Assembly (NCBI RefSeq): GCF_030143255.1
Contig: NZ_JARJNR010000001.1
Span: forward strand, 558,001 to 622,000
Length of the DNA: 64,000 nt
Direction of reading: 5' to 3'
From: Frigidibacter sp. SD6-1
GTDB lineage: Bacteria > Pseudomonadota > Alphaproteobacteria > Rhodobacterales > Rhodobacteraceae
The translations under genes were made by a program, and so were the position numbers. The notes under the pieces are model-generated. The model ran no database searches and had not been told where the DNA came from. It saw nothing but the letters and a program-made list of their open reading frames with translations. Below, one piece after another: positions 25,926-34,261 of this stretch; positions within the stretch are counted from its first letter, which is position 1; every line of letters starts with the position of its first letter.

Positions 25926-26384
25926 TCAGTAGCTGCCACGCTGGGGGGCGCGGTCGTCGCCTTCGGGCTTGGCCTCTTCGGCCGGGGTCTCGTCGCGGGC
26001 CTGCCGGGCGCGGTCGTCCAGGTACTGGTCGAACTCTGACTTGTCCTTCGAGGCGCGCAGCCGTTCGAGGAAGGCTTCGAAATCCGCCTGTTCGCGCTCA
26101 AGCCGGTCGAGCGTGTCGGCCTTGTAGCTGTCGAAGGCCGAATTGCCGGACGAGCGGAAACCGTGGCGATGGCGATGGGCCCAGGGGCCCTGGTCGCGCA
26201 TGGCGCGCGCGCCGCATCCTTTCGAGAACATGCGTTTGCTCCAGATCATATAGGCCAGAAGCGCGAGGCCGACCGGCCAGAAGAAGATAAAGCCGAGCAC
26301 CATGGCGGCGATCCAGGCGCCCTTGCCGCGTTCGTCGAGCCACAGCTCGGCGCGCGTGGGCCATGAGGCGGTTGTCGTGGTCAT
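25926..26384 (-). CDS. DUF2852 membrane protein
   Basis: The 152-aa protein has one or two hydrophobic segments (WIAAMVLGFIFFWPVGLALL and AYMIWSKRMF, about 24-53), then a region with FRSSGNSAFDSYKADTLDRL followed by EREQADFEAFLERLRASKDK and SEFDQYLDDR. That pattern is the DUF2852 family of alphaproteobacteria. The C-terminal tail is charged and probably disordered. Function is unknown. A TGTGAA-N5-TTCACA palindrome in its upstream region may be a regulator site. Confidence 0.82.
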   Translation of the reverse strand: MTTTTASWPTRAELWLDERGKGAWIAAMVLGFIFFWPVGLALLAYMIWSKRMFSKGCGARAMRDQGPWAHRHRHGFRSSGNSAFDSYKADTLDRLEREQADFEAFLERLRASKDKSEFDQYLDDRARQARDETPAEEAKPEGDDRAPQRGSY

Positions 26385-26430
26385 AGGTCCCTCCGTGAAC
26401 CAGTGTGAGCCAGATATCCGGGAACCGGAT

Positions 26431-26447
26431 GTGAATGTCTTTCACAT
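26431..26447. promoter_or_regulatory. TGTGAA-N5-TTCACA palindrome upstream of DUF2852
   Basis: The inverted repeat TGTGAATGTCTTTCACA is followed at once by TCGTGAAGATTG, a third half-site-like copy. It lies about 50 nt upstream of the DUF2852 ATG, in an AT-richer stretch (26385-26522) that otherwise shows no gene. I cannot assign the binding protein. Confidence 0.4.
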
Positions 26448-26522
26448 CGTGAAGATTGGGTCTTTCAGCCCGTCCGTCAAGAGGGAATGTGAATTAATTT
26501 AACATGCCCCGCGAAAAGGCGC

Positions 26523-26993
26523 TCAGCCGGTGAAGGGGGCGAGCCGTGCGCCGGTCAGGTCAAGAAGGCGTTGGGGCGCGATGGCAAAGATATGGCGCGG
26601 GGTTCCGGCCGCCGCCCAGATACGTTCGAAGTCAAGGAGGCGGGGATCGAAGAAGCTCGTGACCGGGTTGAGATGGCCGATGGGGGCCACGCCGCCGATA
26701 GCAAAGCCGGTCTCGGCCCGGACGAGATCGGCGTCGGCCCGGCCAAGCGTCTGGCCCACGAGGGCGCTTGCCCTGGCTGGGTCGACGCGATTGCCGCCAG
26801 CTGTCATGAAAAGCATGATATGACCGCTTGTCTCGCCCCGGAAGATGATCGATTTGACGATCTGATCGGTCAGGCAGCCCGCGCAGGCGGCCGCCTGTTC
26901 GGCCGTCCGGGTCTCTGACGGCGCCTCGATGATTTCGATCCTTTCGCCCGCCGCTTCCAGTGCAGCGCGCACGCGCGCAAGTGACTTGCTCAT
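26523..26993 (-). CDS. YbaK/ProX-type aminoacyl-tRNA deacylase-like protein
   Basis: The 156-aa YbaK/EbsC-fold protein has TAEQAAACAGCLTDQIVKSI and IFRGETSGHIMLFMTAGGNR with the conserved Lys, then GFAIGGVAPIGHLNPVTSFF with the GGxxPxG motif. Relatives hydrolyse mischarged tRNAs, such as Cys-tRNA(Pro) or Ala-tRNA(Pro), in trans. Which subfamily this is cannot be told by eye. The gene is divergent from glnE, and the gap contains the copy 2 inverted-repeat element. Confidence 0.86.
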   Translation of the reverse strand: MSKSLARVRAALEAAGERIEIIEAPSETRTAEQAAACAGCLTDQIVKSIIFRGETSGHIMLFMTAGGNRVDPARASALVGQTLGRADADLVRAETGFAIGGVAPIGHLNPVTSFFDPRLLDFERIWAAAGTPRHIFAIAPQRLLDLTGARLAPFTG

Positions 26994-27065
26994 CCCGTCC
27001 CCCCTCTGCGGCGAAAGAAGCGCGAAATCGGACCGGGATGCAACAGGTGATCCGCGCCCGGGAGC

Positions 27066-27141
27066 GGGGGCTCGTCGAGCACTTCGTGCACTCCTCGCGA
27101 GGCTGGGCGCCCCGACGAGAAACGAAGTGCACGAGGAGGCG
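27066..27141 (+). repeat. Complex inverted-repeat element, copy 2
   Basis: The left arm (27066-27100) contains the hairpin GCACTTCGTGC; the right arm (27112-27141) is a 30-nt exact match to the reverse complement of 13513-13542. The spacer is about 11 nt against about 29 nt in copy 1. It lies in the 194-nt gap between divergent ybaK-like and glnE genes, so it is not simply a terminator. Confidence 0.75.
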
Positions 27142-27187
27142 TGCCGGACGGGTTGAAGCGAGACCTGCGCCCGCCTAGGGTCGGCGC

Positions 27188-29977
27188 ATGAGCTTCGCCG
27201 CGCGCCTGACCCGTTGCCCGATCCCCCATGAGCCCGACCGCGGCGCGGACATCGCCGCGCGGTTCGCGGCGCTCGAGCCGTCGCTGCAGGAGCTGCTTGT
27301 CGGGACCGCCGGCTGCAGCCCCTATCTTGCCGGGCTGATGGAGCGGGAAGCGGACTGGCTGGAGGCTGCGCTCGACGATCCCGAGTCGGCGCTTGCTCGG
27401 GCGCTCGCCGATGGCGCGACAGAGGGCAGCGAGGCGCTCGGCCCGCTTCTTCGCCGCACCAAGCGCCGGGTCGCGCTTCTTGCCGGGCTCGCCGATCTGG
27501 GCGGGGTCTGGACGCTCGAAGAGGTCACGGGCGCGCTGACCGCTTTGGCGGACCGAGCGGTCACGCTCTCGCTCCGCGCCCTGGTGGCGGACGAAATCCG
27601 GCGCGGGCGGCTGCCCGGGGCGGTGCCCGAGGATGCCGAAAGGGCCGGCGGCATGGTGGCGCTCGCCATGGGCAAGATGGGGGCGGGGGAGCTGAACTAT
27701 TCCTCCGACATCGACCTCATCTGCCTTTTCGACGACAGCCGCTTCGACGCGGACGACGTGCAGGAGGCGCGCGCCTCCTTCATCCGCGTGGTGCGGCGGA
27801 TGACCGCGCTTCTCAGCGACCTCACAGCCGAAGGCTATGTCTTCCGCACCGACCTGAGGCTCCGCCCCGATGCCTCGGTCACGCCGGTCTGTATCTCGAT
27901 GTCGGCGGCGGAGAGCTATTACGAGGCCCAGGGCCGGACATGGGAGCGCGCTGCCTTCATAAAGGCGCGGCCCGCGGGCGGCGATCTGGCGGCGGGCGAG
28001 CGGTTCCTCGTGGCGCTCACTCCGTTCGTCTGGCGCCGCCATCTCGATTTCGCGGCGATCCAGGATGCCCATGACATGCGGCTCCGTATCCGCGACCATA
28101 AGGGCCTGCACGGGCCGGTGGTGCTGGAAGGCCATGACATCAAGCTCGGCGTCGGTGGCATCCGCGAGATCGAGTTCTTCACCCAGACCCGGCAGCTGAT
28201 CGCGGGCGGACGTGACCCCGACCTCAGGCAGCGCGGCACGGTGCCGGGGCTTGCGGCGCTTACCGCCAAGGGCTGGGTGACGCCGGAGGCAGCGGAGGAA
28301 CTGACAGAACATTACCGGGCGCTGCGCGATATCGAGCATCGCGTGCAGATGGTGCAGGATGCCCAGACCCACGAGCTGCCGGTGACGGCCGACGGGATCG
28401 AGCGGATCGCGCGGATGTGCGGGGAGGGCGATACAGCGGCCTTCCGCGCCAGCCTCAAGGCGCGGTTCGAACGGGTGGCGGAGCTGACAGAGGGCTTCTT
28501 CGCGCCGGGAGAGGCGCGGCGCGAGGGGCCCGAGATCACGCCGGACATGCGCGCGACCGTCGATGGCTGGCGCGCCTATCCGGCGCTGAGGTCCGAACGC
28601 GCGGTGCGGATATTCAAGCGGCTCCAGCCGGAAATCCTGCGCCGCCTCGGCGCCTCGGCCAATCCGGCCGAGGCGCTCAATCAGTTCGACGGGTTCCTGA
28701 AGGGACTGCCGGCCGGGGTACAGCTTTTCTCGCTCTTCGAGGCGAACGAGCAGCTCATCGACCTCATCGTCGATATCTGCGGCACCGCGCCGGGCCTCGC
28801 CGCCTATCTGTCCCGCAATTCGGGCGTGCTCGACGCGGTGATCGGCGGGTCCTTCTTCGCGCCATGGCCGGGGTCGGGTGCGCTGGCCGCGCTTCTGTCC
28901 GACGACCTCGCGTCCGAGCCCGATTACGAGCGCAAGCTCGATGCCGCCCGGCGCTGGGTGAAGGAATGGCATTTCCGCATCGGCGTCCACCATCTGCGCG
29001 GCCTGATCGACGCGAGCGAGGCCGGGCGGCAATATGCCGACCTGGCCGGGGCGGCGGTGCGGGCGGTTTGGGCGCCCGTCGTGGCCGAGTTTTCACGCAA
29101 GCATGGCGCGCCGCCGGGGCGCGGTGCGGTGGTGCTCGGCATGGGTTCGCTCGGGGCGGAACGGCTGAATGCCGCCTCTGATCTCGATCTGCTGATGATC
29201 TACGATGATCTGGGGCAGGAGGCGTCCGACGGGCCGCGCCCGCTCGCCGCGCGGGCCTATTATGCGCGGCTGACGCAGGCTTTCGTGACGGCGCTGACCG
29301 CGCCGATGGCCGAGGGGCGGCTCTACGAGGTCGACATGCGGCTGCGTCCGTCGGGGCGGCAGGGGCCGGTCGCCGTCTCGCTTGCGGCCTTCCGCGATTA
29401 CCAGATGACCGAGGCCTGGACCTGGGAACATCTCGCGCTGACCCGCGCCCGGCCCGTCGCCGGGCCGGAGGATCTGGCGGCGGAGATAGAGGCGATCCGC
29501 CGCGAGGTTCTGGCCGCGAAAGCCGGCGGAGAGACTATCCTGCCCGACACCGCCGAGATGCGGGACCGGATTTTCGCCGCGAAGGCGCCTGACGGCGAAT
29601 GGGAGGCGAAGATCGGCCCGGGGCGCTTGCAGGATATCGAGCTTCTCGCCCAGTCGGCCGCCCTGAGGGCCGCCGATCCCGCGCGGCGGACCGAGGCACA
29701 ATTGCGGGCTGGTCGCCGCGCGGGCCTGATCCCCGCCGCCGACGAGGAGGCCTTGCAGGCCGCCTACCGATTCTTCTGGCGGCTGCAGGCGGGCGGCAGG
29801 CTTCTGACCGAAAGGCCGCTCGACATGGAGGCGGTGGGCGCGGGCGGGCGGGCGTTTCTCTTGCGCGAAACGCAAATGTCGTCACTCGACGGGCTCAGGT
29901 CGGAATTGTCGGGCCATGTCGCGCGCACTGCCGAAATCGTGGCGCGAGGATTGAACCGGCGGGAGTCCGGTCAGTGA
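27188..29977 (+). CDS. glnE: Bifunctional glutamine synthetase adenylyltransferase/adenylyl-removing enzyme
   Basis: The 929-aa GlnE has two nucleotidyltransferase domains in tandem. The N-terminal adenylyl-removing domain carries GAGELNYSSDIDLICLFDD (about 165-183); the C-terminal adenylyltransferase carries GSLGAERLNAASDLDLLMIY (about 652-671), each with the catalytic acidic pair. RPDASVTPV and RPSGRQGPVAVSL follow the respective active sites. It modifies glutamine synthetase according to PII signals. It lies in the same window as ntrBC, ntrYX and amtB but 13 kb or more away. The length is within the family range. Confidence 0.95.
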   Translation: MSFAARLTRCPIPHEPDRGADIAARFAALEPSLQELLVGTAGCSPYLAGLMEREADWLEAALDDPESALARALADGATEGSEALGPLLRRTKRRVALLAGLADLGGVWTLEEVTGALTALADRAVTLSLRALVADEIRRGRLPGAVPEDAERAGGMVALAMGKMGAGELNYSSDIDLICLFDDSRFDADDVQEARASFIRVVRRMTALLSDLTAEGYVFRTDLRLRPDASVTPVCISMSAAESYYEAQGRTWERAAFIKARPAGGDLAAGERFLVALTPFVWRRHLDFAAIQDAHDMRLRIRDHKGLHGPVVLEGHDIKLGVGGIREIEFFTQTRQLIAGGRDPDLRQRGTVPGLAALTAKGWVTPEAAEELTEHYRALRDIEHRVQMVQDAQTHELPVTADGIERIARMCGEGDTAAFRASLKARFERVAELTEGFFAPGEARREGPEITPDMRATVDGWRAYPALRSERAVRIFKRLQPEILRRLGASANPAEALNQFDGFLKGLPAGVQLFSLFEANEQLIDLIVDICGTAPGLAAYLSRNSGVLDAVIGGSFFAPWPGSGALAALLSDDLASEPDYERKLDAARRWVKEWHFRIGVHHLRGLIDASEAGRQYADLAGAAVRAVWAPVVAEFSRKHGAPPGRGAVVLGMGSLGAERLNAASDLDLLMIYDDLGQEASDGPRPLAARAYYARLTQAFVTALTAPMAEGRLYEVDMRLRPSGRQGPVAVSLAAFRDYQMTEAWTWEHLALTRARPVAGPEDLAAEIEAIRREVLAAKAGGETILPDTAEMRDRIFAAKAPDGEWEAKIGPGRLQDIELLAQSAALRAADPARRTEAQLRAGRRAGLIPAADEEALQAAYRFFWRLQAGGRLLTERPLDMEAVGAGGRAFLLRETQMSSLDGLRSELSGHVARTAEIVARGLNRRESGQ

Positions 29978-30005
29978 AAGGCCCTGTCGGATGGCGAGGA
30001 AGATC

Positions 30006-30284
30006 ATGGAGCTGAATTTGGCCGACCCCAAGGGTCTGATCCGGGAAAGCTATGCGATCGAGGGGATCACGGCCGGGGAATGCCGGTCGATCTTCCTCGA
30101 CTGGCTTCTGAGCCTCAAGGCCGGGGTGGAACCGGCCGAGGCGGCGCGGGTGATGATCGCGACCTATGCGCTCGACCGGCCGGACCATCCGATGTCGCTT
30201 GTGCTGGAAGAGGGGCTGAAGGCGCCGCCGCAGGCGTCACGGCGTGGCGGGCGCGCGGGCCGGATGCGGTCGGCGGAACGGTAG
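30006..30284 (+). CDS. Small conserved hypothetical protein downstream of glnE
   Basis: The 92-aa soluble protein starts MELNLADPKGLIRESYAIEG, continues ITAGECRSIFLDWLLSLKAG, and ends in a basic tail RRGGRAGRMRSAER. I recognise similar unnamed proteins in Rhodobacterales (GLIRESYxIEGITxxECRSIFLDW) but know no function. The ATG at 30006 has GAGGA about 6 nt upstream; an ATG at 29991 would add five residues. It starts 28 nt after glnE and is probably co-transcribed. Confidence 0.72.
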   Translation: MELNLADPKGLIRESYAIEGITAGECRSIFLDWLLSLKAGVEPAEAARVMIATYALDRPDHPMSLVLEEGLKAPPQASRRGGRAGRMRSAER

Positions 30285-30292
30285 GGCCGGGA

Positions 30293-30341
30293 CCAAAATC
30301 CTTTCAAAGGATTTTGGCAAATTTCTTGAGAAGAAATTTGC
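30293..30341. terminator. Tandem AT-cored hairpins between convergent genes
   Basis: Hairpin one has arms 30293-30304 and 30306-30317 (12 bp around one base). Hairpin two has arms 30317-30327 and 30331-30341 (11 bp, loop GAG). GCGCGCGCC follows at 30340-30348, 7 nt from the eda stop. This is the same design as at 1873-1940, and it is probably a bidirectional terminator. Confidence 0.75.
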
Positions 30342-30355
30342 GCGCGCCTGACCCG

Positions 30356-31000
30356 TCAGGCGCGGGGCAGGGCTGCGGCCTCGCGCGCCAGCGCCTCGAT
30401 CCGCGCCCAGTCGCCTGACATGACCGCGTCGGCGGGCGCAACCCAGCTGCCGCCGCAGCACAGGATGTTCTTCAGCTTCAGATAGTCACCCACATTCTTC
30501 ATCGAAATCCCGCCGGTCGGGCAGAAGCGCACCTGCGGGATCGGCCCGCCGAGTGCCCTGATCGCGGCCGCGCCGCCCGATGTCTCCGCCGGGAAGAATT
30601 TCTGCACCGTATAGCCTTTCTCCAGAAGGCCCATCACTTCGGTCGCGGTGACGGCACCGGGGAGAAGGGGCAGGCCCTCGTCCTCACAGGCCTTCAGAAG
30701 GCTGTCGGTCGCGCCGGGCGAGACACCGAAGCGCGCGCCGGCCTTCTTCGCCGCCTTCACGTCGGCGGGGGTGAGGAGCGTGCCCGCGCCGACGACGCCG
30801 CCTTCCACGTCGGCCATGATCTGGATCGCCTCGAGCGCCGCAGGGGTTCGCAGGGTCACTTCCAGGGCGGGCAGGCCGCCTGCGACAAGCGCGCGGGCGA
30901 GCCCTTCGGCGCGGGAGACGTCCTCGATCACCAGGACCGGGACGATGGGGGCAAGCGCGCAAATCTCGGCGGCTTTCAGGCTTTGCTGGGCGGGGGTCAT
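30356..31000 (-). CDS. eda: 2-dehydro-3-deoxy-phosphogluconate aldolase
   Basis: The 214-aa class I aldolase splits KDPG to pyruvate and glyceraldehyde 3-phosphate in the Entner-Doudoroff pathway (and 4-hydroxy-2-oxoglutarate). The Schiff-base Lys is in YTVQKFFPAE (about 130-139); GLPALEVTLRTPAALEAI, GAGTLLTPADV, FGVSPGATDSLL and FCPTGGISMKNVGDYL are also present. It lies 98 nt downstream of edd on the same strand. The gap holds a TATTTG-type repeat, so the two may be one operon with processing between them. Confidence 0.95.
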   Translation of the reverse strand: MTPAQQSLKAAEICALAPIVPVLVIEDVSRAEGLARALVAGGLPALEVTLRTPAALEAIQIMADVEGGVVGAGTLLTPADVKAAKKAGARFGVSPGATDSLLKACEDEGLPLLPGAVTATEVMGLLEKGYTVQKFFPAETSGGAAAIRALGGPIPQVRFCPTGGISMKNVGDYLKLKNILCCGGSWVAPADAVMSGDWARIEALAREAAALPRA

Positions 31001-31032
31001 CTTCTTTGGCCTTTCGCGGGGGGAAGCGGCGG

Positions 31033-31070
31033 AAGCCTCCGGCGGGGATATTTCTGCCACAGTGAAAGGG
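31033..31070 (+). repeat. TATTTC...CCACAGTGAAAGG intergenic element, copy 3
   Basis: It reads GAAGCCTCCGGCGGGGATATTT then CTGCCACAGTGAAAGGG. It matches the minus-strand copy at 8636-8670 closely in its left half. It lies inside the eda-edd intergenic gap. Confidence 0.6.
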
Positions 31071-31098
31071 GCTTTGGGCCCCCGGTCGTGGGCGGGTC

Positions 31099-32904
31099 TC
31101 AGACGACGAGCGCGGCGCCGGTCTCGGCCGGGCCGACATGGGCGCGGAAGGCGGCGAACAGTTCGCGCCCGGTTCCATGCTGGTTGGCGGTCAGGTCGGC
31201 GGTTGCGGGGGCGCGTGCCATCAGGTCGGGCACCAGCGCCTCGATCGTGCCAGTGGCGGCGTCGAGGCGGACCAGGTCGCCGTCGCGCAGATAGGCCAGC
31301 GGACCGCCGCAAGCGGCCTCGGGGCTGACATGGATCGCGGCGGGCACCTTGCCGGATGCGCCCGACATCCGGCCATCGGTGACGAGCGCCACCTTCAGCC
31401 CGCGATCCTGCAGGACGGCGAGGGTGGGCGTCAGCGAATGGAGTTCCGGCATGCCGTTGGCGCGGGGACCCTGGAAGCGGACGACGACAACCGTGTCAGA
31501 GGTGAACTCGCCGCGCTGGAACGCGGCCTTCACCTGTTCCTGGCTGGAAAAGACCCGGGCCGGGGCCTCGATCAGATGGCGCTCTGGCGCGACGGCGGAA
31601 ATCTTGATCACGCCGCGCCCGAGATTGCCCTTCAGTTCCTTCAGTCCGCCCGAAGCCTGGAAGGCATCGGTGACAGGACGCAGGATGCGGTCGTTGAGGC
31701 TCGTCGCCGGGCCGTCGACCCAGGCGAGCCTGCCGCCCGAGAGTTTCGGCTCGCTTGCGTAGCGCGCAAGCCCGTCGCCCGCGACCGTCACCACATCCTC
31801 ATGCAGGAGACCCGCATCCAGAAGCTGGCCGATCATGAAAGGCAGCCCGCCCGCCGCGTGAAAATGGTTCACGTCGGCCAGGCCGTTGGGATAGACTTTG
31901 GCCATCAGCGGCACGAGGGCCGAGATTGCCGAGAAATCGTCGAGATCGAGAAGGATGCCGGCCGCCCGCGCCATCGCTGGCAGGTGGAGGACGAGGTTCG
32001 TCGAGCCGCCCGTCGCCATCAGCCCGACGAGCCCGTTGACGAAGGCCTTTTCGTCAAGCACGTGGCCCGCGGGCCGGAAATCGTTGCCGAGCCGGGTGAT
32101 CGCGGCGGCGCGTTCGACCGCCGCCACCGTCAGCGCCTCGCGCAGGGGGGTTCCGGGGGCGACGAAGCTCGACCCCGGCAGATGGAGGCCCATGAACTCC
32201 ATCAGCATCTGGTTGGTGTTTGCGGTCCCGTAAAAGGTGCAGGTGCCGGGGCCATGGTAGGAGGCCATCTCGGCCGCCATCAGCGCGTCACGCCCAACCT
32301 CTCCGGCCGCGAATTGCTGGCGGACCTTGGACTTTTCATCGTTCGGCAGGCCCGAGGCCATCGGTCCCGAGGGCACGAAGACCGCAGGCAGATGGCCGAA
32401 GGTCGCCGCAGCCATCACGAGGCCCGGCACGATCTTGTCGCATATGCCGAGGAAGAGAGCGGCATCGAAGGTGTTGTGCGAAAGTGCAACCCCCGCCGAG
32501 AGCGCGATCACATCGCGCGAGAAGAGCGAGAGTTCCATTCCCGCGCGGCCTTGCGTGACGCCGTCGCACATCGAGGGCACGCCGCCCGCCACCTGCGCGG
32601 TGGCGCCTGCGCGGCGGGCGGCGGCGCGGATCAGGTCGGGGTAGTGCTCATAGGGCTGGTGGGCGGACAGCATGTCATTGTAGGCGGTGACGATGCCGAG
32701 GTTCGGGGCGCGCGCGGCGGCGAGCGCCTCCTTGTCCGCGCCCATGGCCGCATAGGCATGGGCCTGGTTGCCGCAGGAAAGATGGGCGCGCGCCGGGCCT
32801 TCGGCGGCGGCCGATGCGATCCGGGCGAGATAGGCCTCGCGCGTCGGGCGCGAGCGGTCGCGGATCCTCTCGGTGATGGCGGCGAGGGCGGGTTTAACGC
32901 TCAT
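31099..32904 (-). CDS. edd: Phosphogluconate dehydratase
   Basis: The 601-aa IlvD/Edd-family Fe-S dehydratase converts 6-phosphogluconate to KDPG. Edd-type features are [75 protein letters not shown], the [20 protein letters not shown] cluster region and [16 protein letters not shown]. It differs clearly from ilvD at 8750. The promoter region holds the 16-bp palindrome shared with zwf, so edd-eda and zwf-pgl-pgi are probably co-regulated. Confidence 0.95.
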   Translation of the reverse strand: MSVKPALAAITERIRDRSRPTREAYLARIASAAAEGPARAHLSCGNQAHAYAAMGADKEALAAARAPNLGIVTAYNDMLSAHQPYEHYPDLIRAAARRAGATAQVAGGVPSMCDGVTQGRAGMELSLFSRDVIALSAGVALSHNTFDAALFLGICDKIVPGLVMAAATFGHLPAVFVPSGPMASGLPNDEKSKVRQQFAAGEVGRDALMAAEMASYHGPGTCTFYGTANTNQMLMEFMGLHLPGSSFVAPGTPLREALTVAAVERAAAITRLGNDFRPAGHVLDEKAFVNGLVGLMATGGSTNLVLHLPAMARAAGILLDLDDFSAISALVPLMAKVYPNGLADVNHFHAAGGLPFMIGQLLDAGLLHEDVVTVAGDGLARYASEPKLSGGRLAWVDGPATSLNDRILRPVTDAFQASGGLKELKGNLGRGVIKISAVAPERHLIEAPARVFSSQEQVKAAFQRGEFTSDTVVVVRFQGPRANGMPELHSLTPTLAVLQDRGLKVALVTDGRMSGASGKVPAAIHVSPEAACGGPLAYLRDGDLVRLDAATGTIEALVPDLMARAPATADLTANQHGTGRELFAAFRAHVGPAETGAALVV

Positions 32905-32952
32905 CGGGCTCTCCTATAGGCAGCGGGCGGGGCGGCAGCGCAATAACATGGA

Positions 32953-32968
32953 TTGTTAGCGCTAACAA
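32953..32968. promoter_or_regulatory. CceR/PckR-like LacI-family operator upstream of edd
   Basis: TTGTTAGCGCTAACAA is a perfect 16-bp palindrome with the central CG typical of LacI-family sites. It lies 49 nt upstream of the edd ATG and 93 nt upstream of the divergent methyltransferase gene. The 12-bp core GTTAGCGCTAAC recurs before zwf (54773-54784). In Rhodobacter the LacI-type regulator CceR is known to repress these genes; assignment to it is inference from gene content. Confidence 0.8.
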
Positions 32969-33061
32969 CAGCCGTTTCGCCATCCTCAGGAACTGTCGCA
33001 GGCATGCGGCCCTTTCGCAAGCGGGGGGGACGGGGTAGAGGGGCGAAAAGAGGTATGCACG

Positions 33062-34261
33062 ATGGATGAGACGACGCTCGCCACGGTGCGGCTGCGGCCC
33101 AAGGCCGATGCGCGCGCCATTCGCCACGGTTTTCCCTGGGTCTATGCTGACGAGCTGGTGACCGACCGGCGGACGATGGCGCTCTCGCCCGGTGCGCTGG
33201 CGGTCCTGGAGGATGGCGAGCGGCGGCCACTCGGGCTGGTGACGGTCAATCCCAAGTCGAAGATCATCGCGCGGATGCTTGACCGCGATCCCGGCGCGCG
33301 GATCGATCAGGATTGGTTCGCGGCGCGGATTGCACGGGCGCTTGCCCTGCGCGCACGGCTTTATGATGCGCCTTACTACCGGCTGGTCCATGCCGAGGCC
33401 GACGGACTGCCCGGCGTGATCATCGACCGGTTCGGGGATGTCGCAGTCGTCCAGCCGAACGCGGCCTGGGCGGAAAGCCTTCTCGAGCCGCTGGTCGCGG
33501 CACTCGTCGGGGTGACGGGCGTGACGGCAGTGGTGAAGAACGGCACAGGGCGGTCGCGGGGGCTTGAGGGGCTGGCCGAAGAGACGGCTCTGCTGCGCGG
33601 TGAGGTCGCGGGGCCAGTCGCGGTGCCGATGAATGGCGCGACCTACATGGCCGATGTCCTTGGCGGGCAGAAGACCGGGCTGTTCTTCGACCAGCGCGAC
33701 AATCACCGCTTTGCGGCGCGGCTGGCGCAGGGCGCGCGGGTCCTGGATATCTTTTCCCATGTCGGTGGCTTTGCGCTGGCGGCCTTGGCCGGGGGGGCGG
33801 TTTCCGCGCTGTCGGTCGATGCCTCGACGGCGGCGCTGGAGCTGGCGGCGCGGGGCGCCTCTGCCTCGGGCTTCAGCGAGCGGTTTTCGGTCCGCAAGGG
33901 TGATGCTTTCGCGGTGATGGAGACGCTGGCGGAAGAAGGCGCGCGGTTCGATCTGGTGATCTGTGACCCGCCGGCCTTTGCCCCGTCGAAGCCGGCGCTG
34001 GAAGCGGGCTTGCGTGCCTATGAACGGGTGGCGCGGCTTGCGGCACCTCTGGTGGCGCCGGGGGGCTATCTTGGGCTTTGTTCCTGCTCGCATGCGGCGG
34101 ATCTGTCGCAATTCCGTAATGCGTCCGCGCGCGGCATCGGCCGGGGCGGGCGTCGGGCTCAGCTTCTGCACACTGGCTTTGCCGGTCCCGATCACCCGAT
34201 GCTGCCGCAACTGGCCGAAAGCGGCTATCTGAAAGCGCTTTTCTTCCGGCTTGACGGATGA
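33062..34261 (+). CDS. Class I SAM-dependent rRNA methyltransferase (RlmI-like)
   Basis: The 399-aa protein has an N-terminal PUA-like domain (LRPKADARAIRHGFPWVYAD), a central RMD domain (LVHAEADGLPGVIIDRFGD, FFDQRDNHRFAARL) and a Rossmann methyltransferase. The SAM site is VLDIFSHVGGFALAAL and motif IV is LVICDPPAFAPSKPAL. The RlmI family methylates 23S rRNA cytosine C5, with a Cys in LGLCSCSH as candidate nucleophile. The C-terminal 4 nt overlap the next gene, a PIN-domain protein. The exact rRNA position is not determinable here. Confidence 0.88.
   Translation: MDETTLATVRLRPKADARAIRHGFPWVYADELVTDRRTMALSPGALAVLEDGERRPLGLVTVNPKSKIIARMLDRDPGARIDQDWFAARIARALALRARLYDAPYYRLVHAEADGLPGVIIDRFGDVAVVQPNAAWAESLLEPLVAALVGVTGVTAVVKNGTGRSRGLEGLAEETALLRGEVAGPVAVPMNGATYMADVLGGQKTGLFFDQRDNHRFAARLAQGARVLDIFSHVGGFALAALAGGAVSALSVDASTAALELAARGASASGFSERFSVRKGDAFAVMETLAEEGARFDLVICDPPAFAPSKPALEAGLRAYERVARLAAPLVAPGGYLGLCSCSHAADLSQFRNASARGIGRGGRRAQLLHTGFAGPDHPMLPQLAESGYLKALFFRLDG

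Noticed and set aside
26990-29032. 680-aa open frame antisense to glnE
   Set aside because: It lies wholly opposite recognised glnE domains, is Arg/His/Pro rich, and has no motif or ribosome site; it is a high-GC shadow frame.
31138-32919. 593-aa plus-strand frame over edd
   Set aside because: It is antisense to a complete Edd protein and has no recognisable domain.
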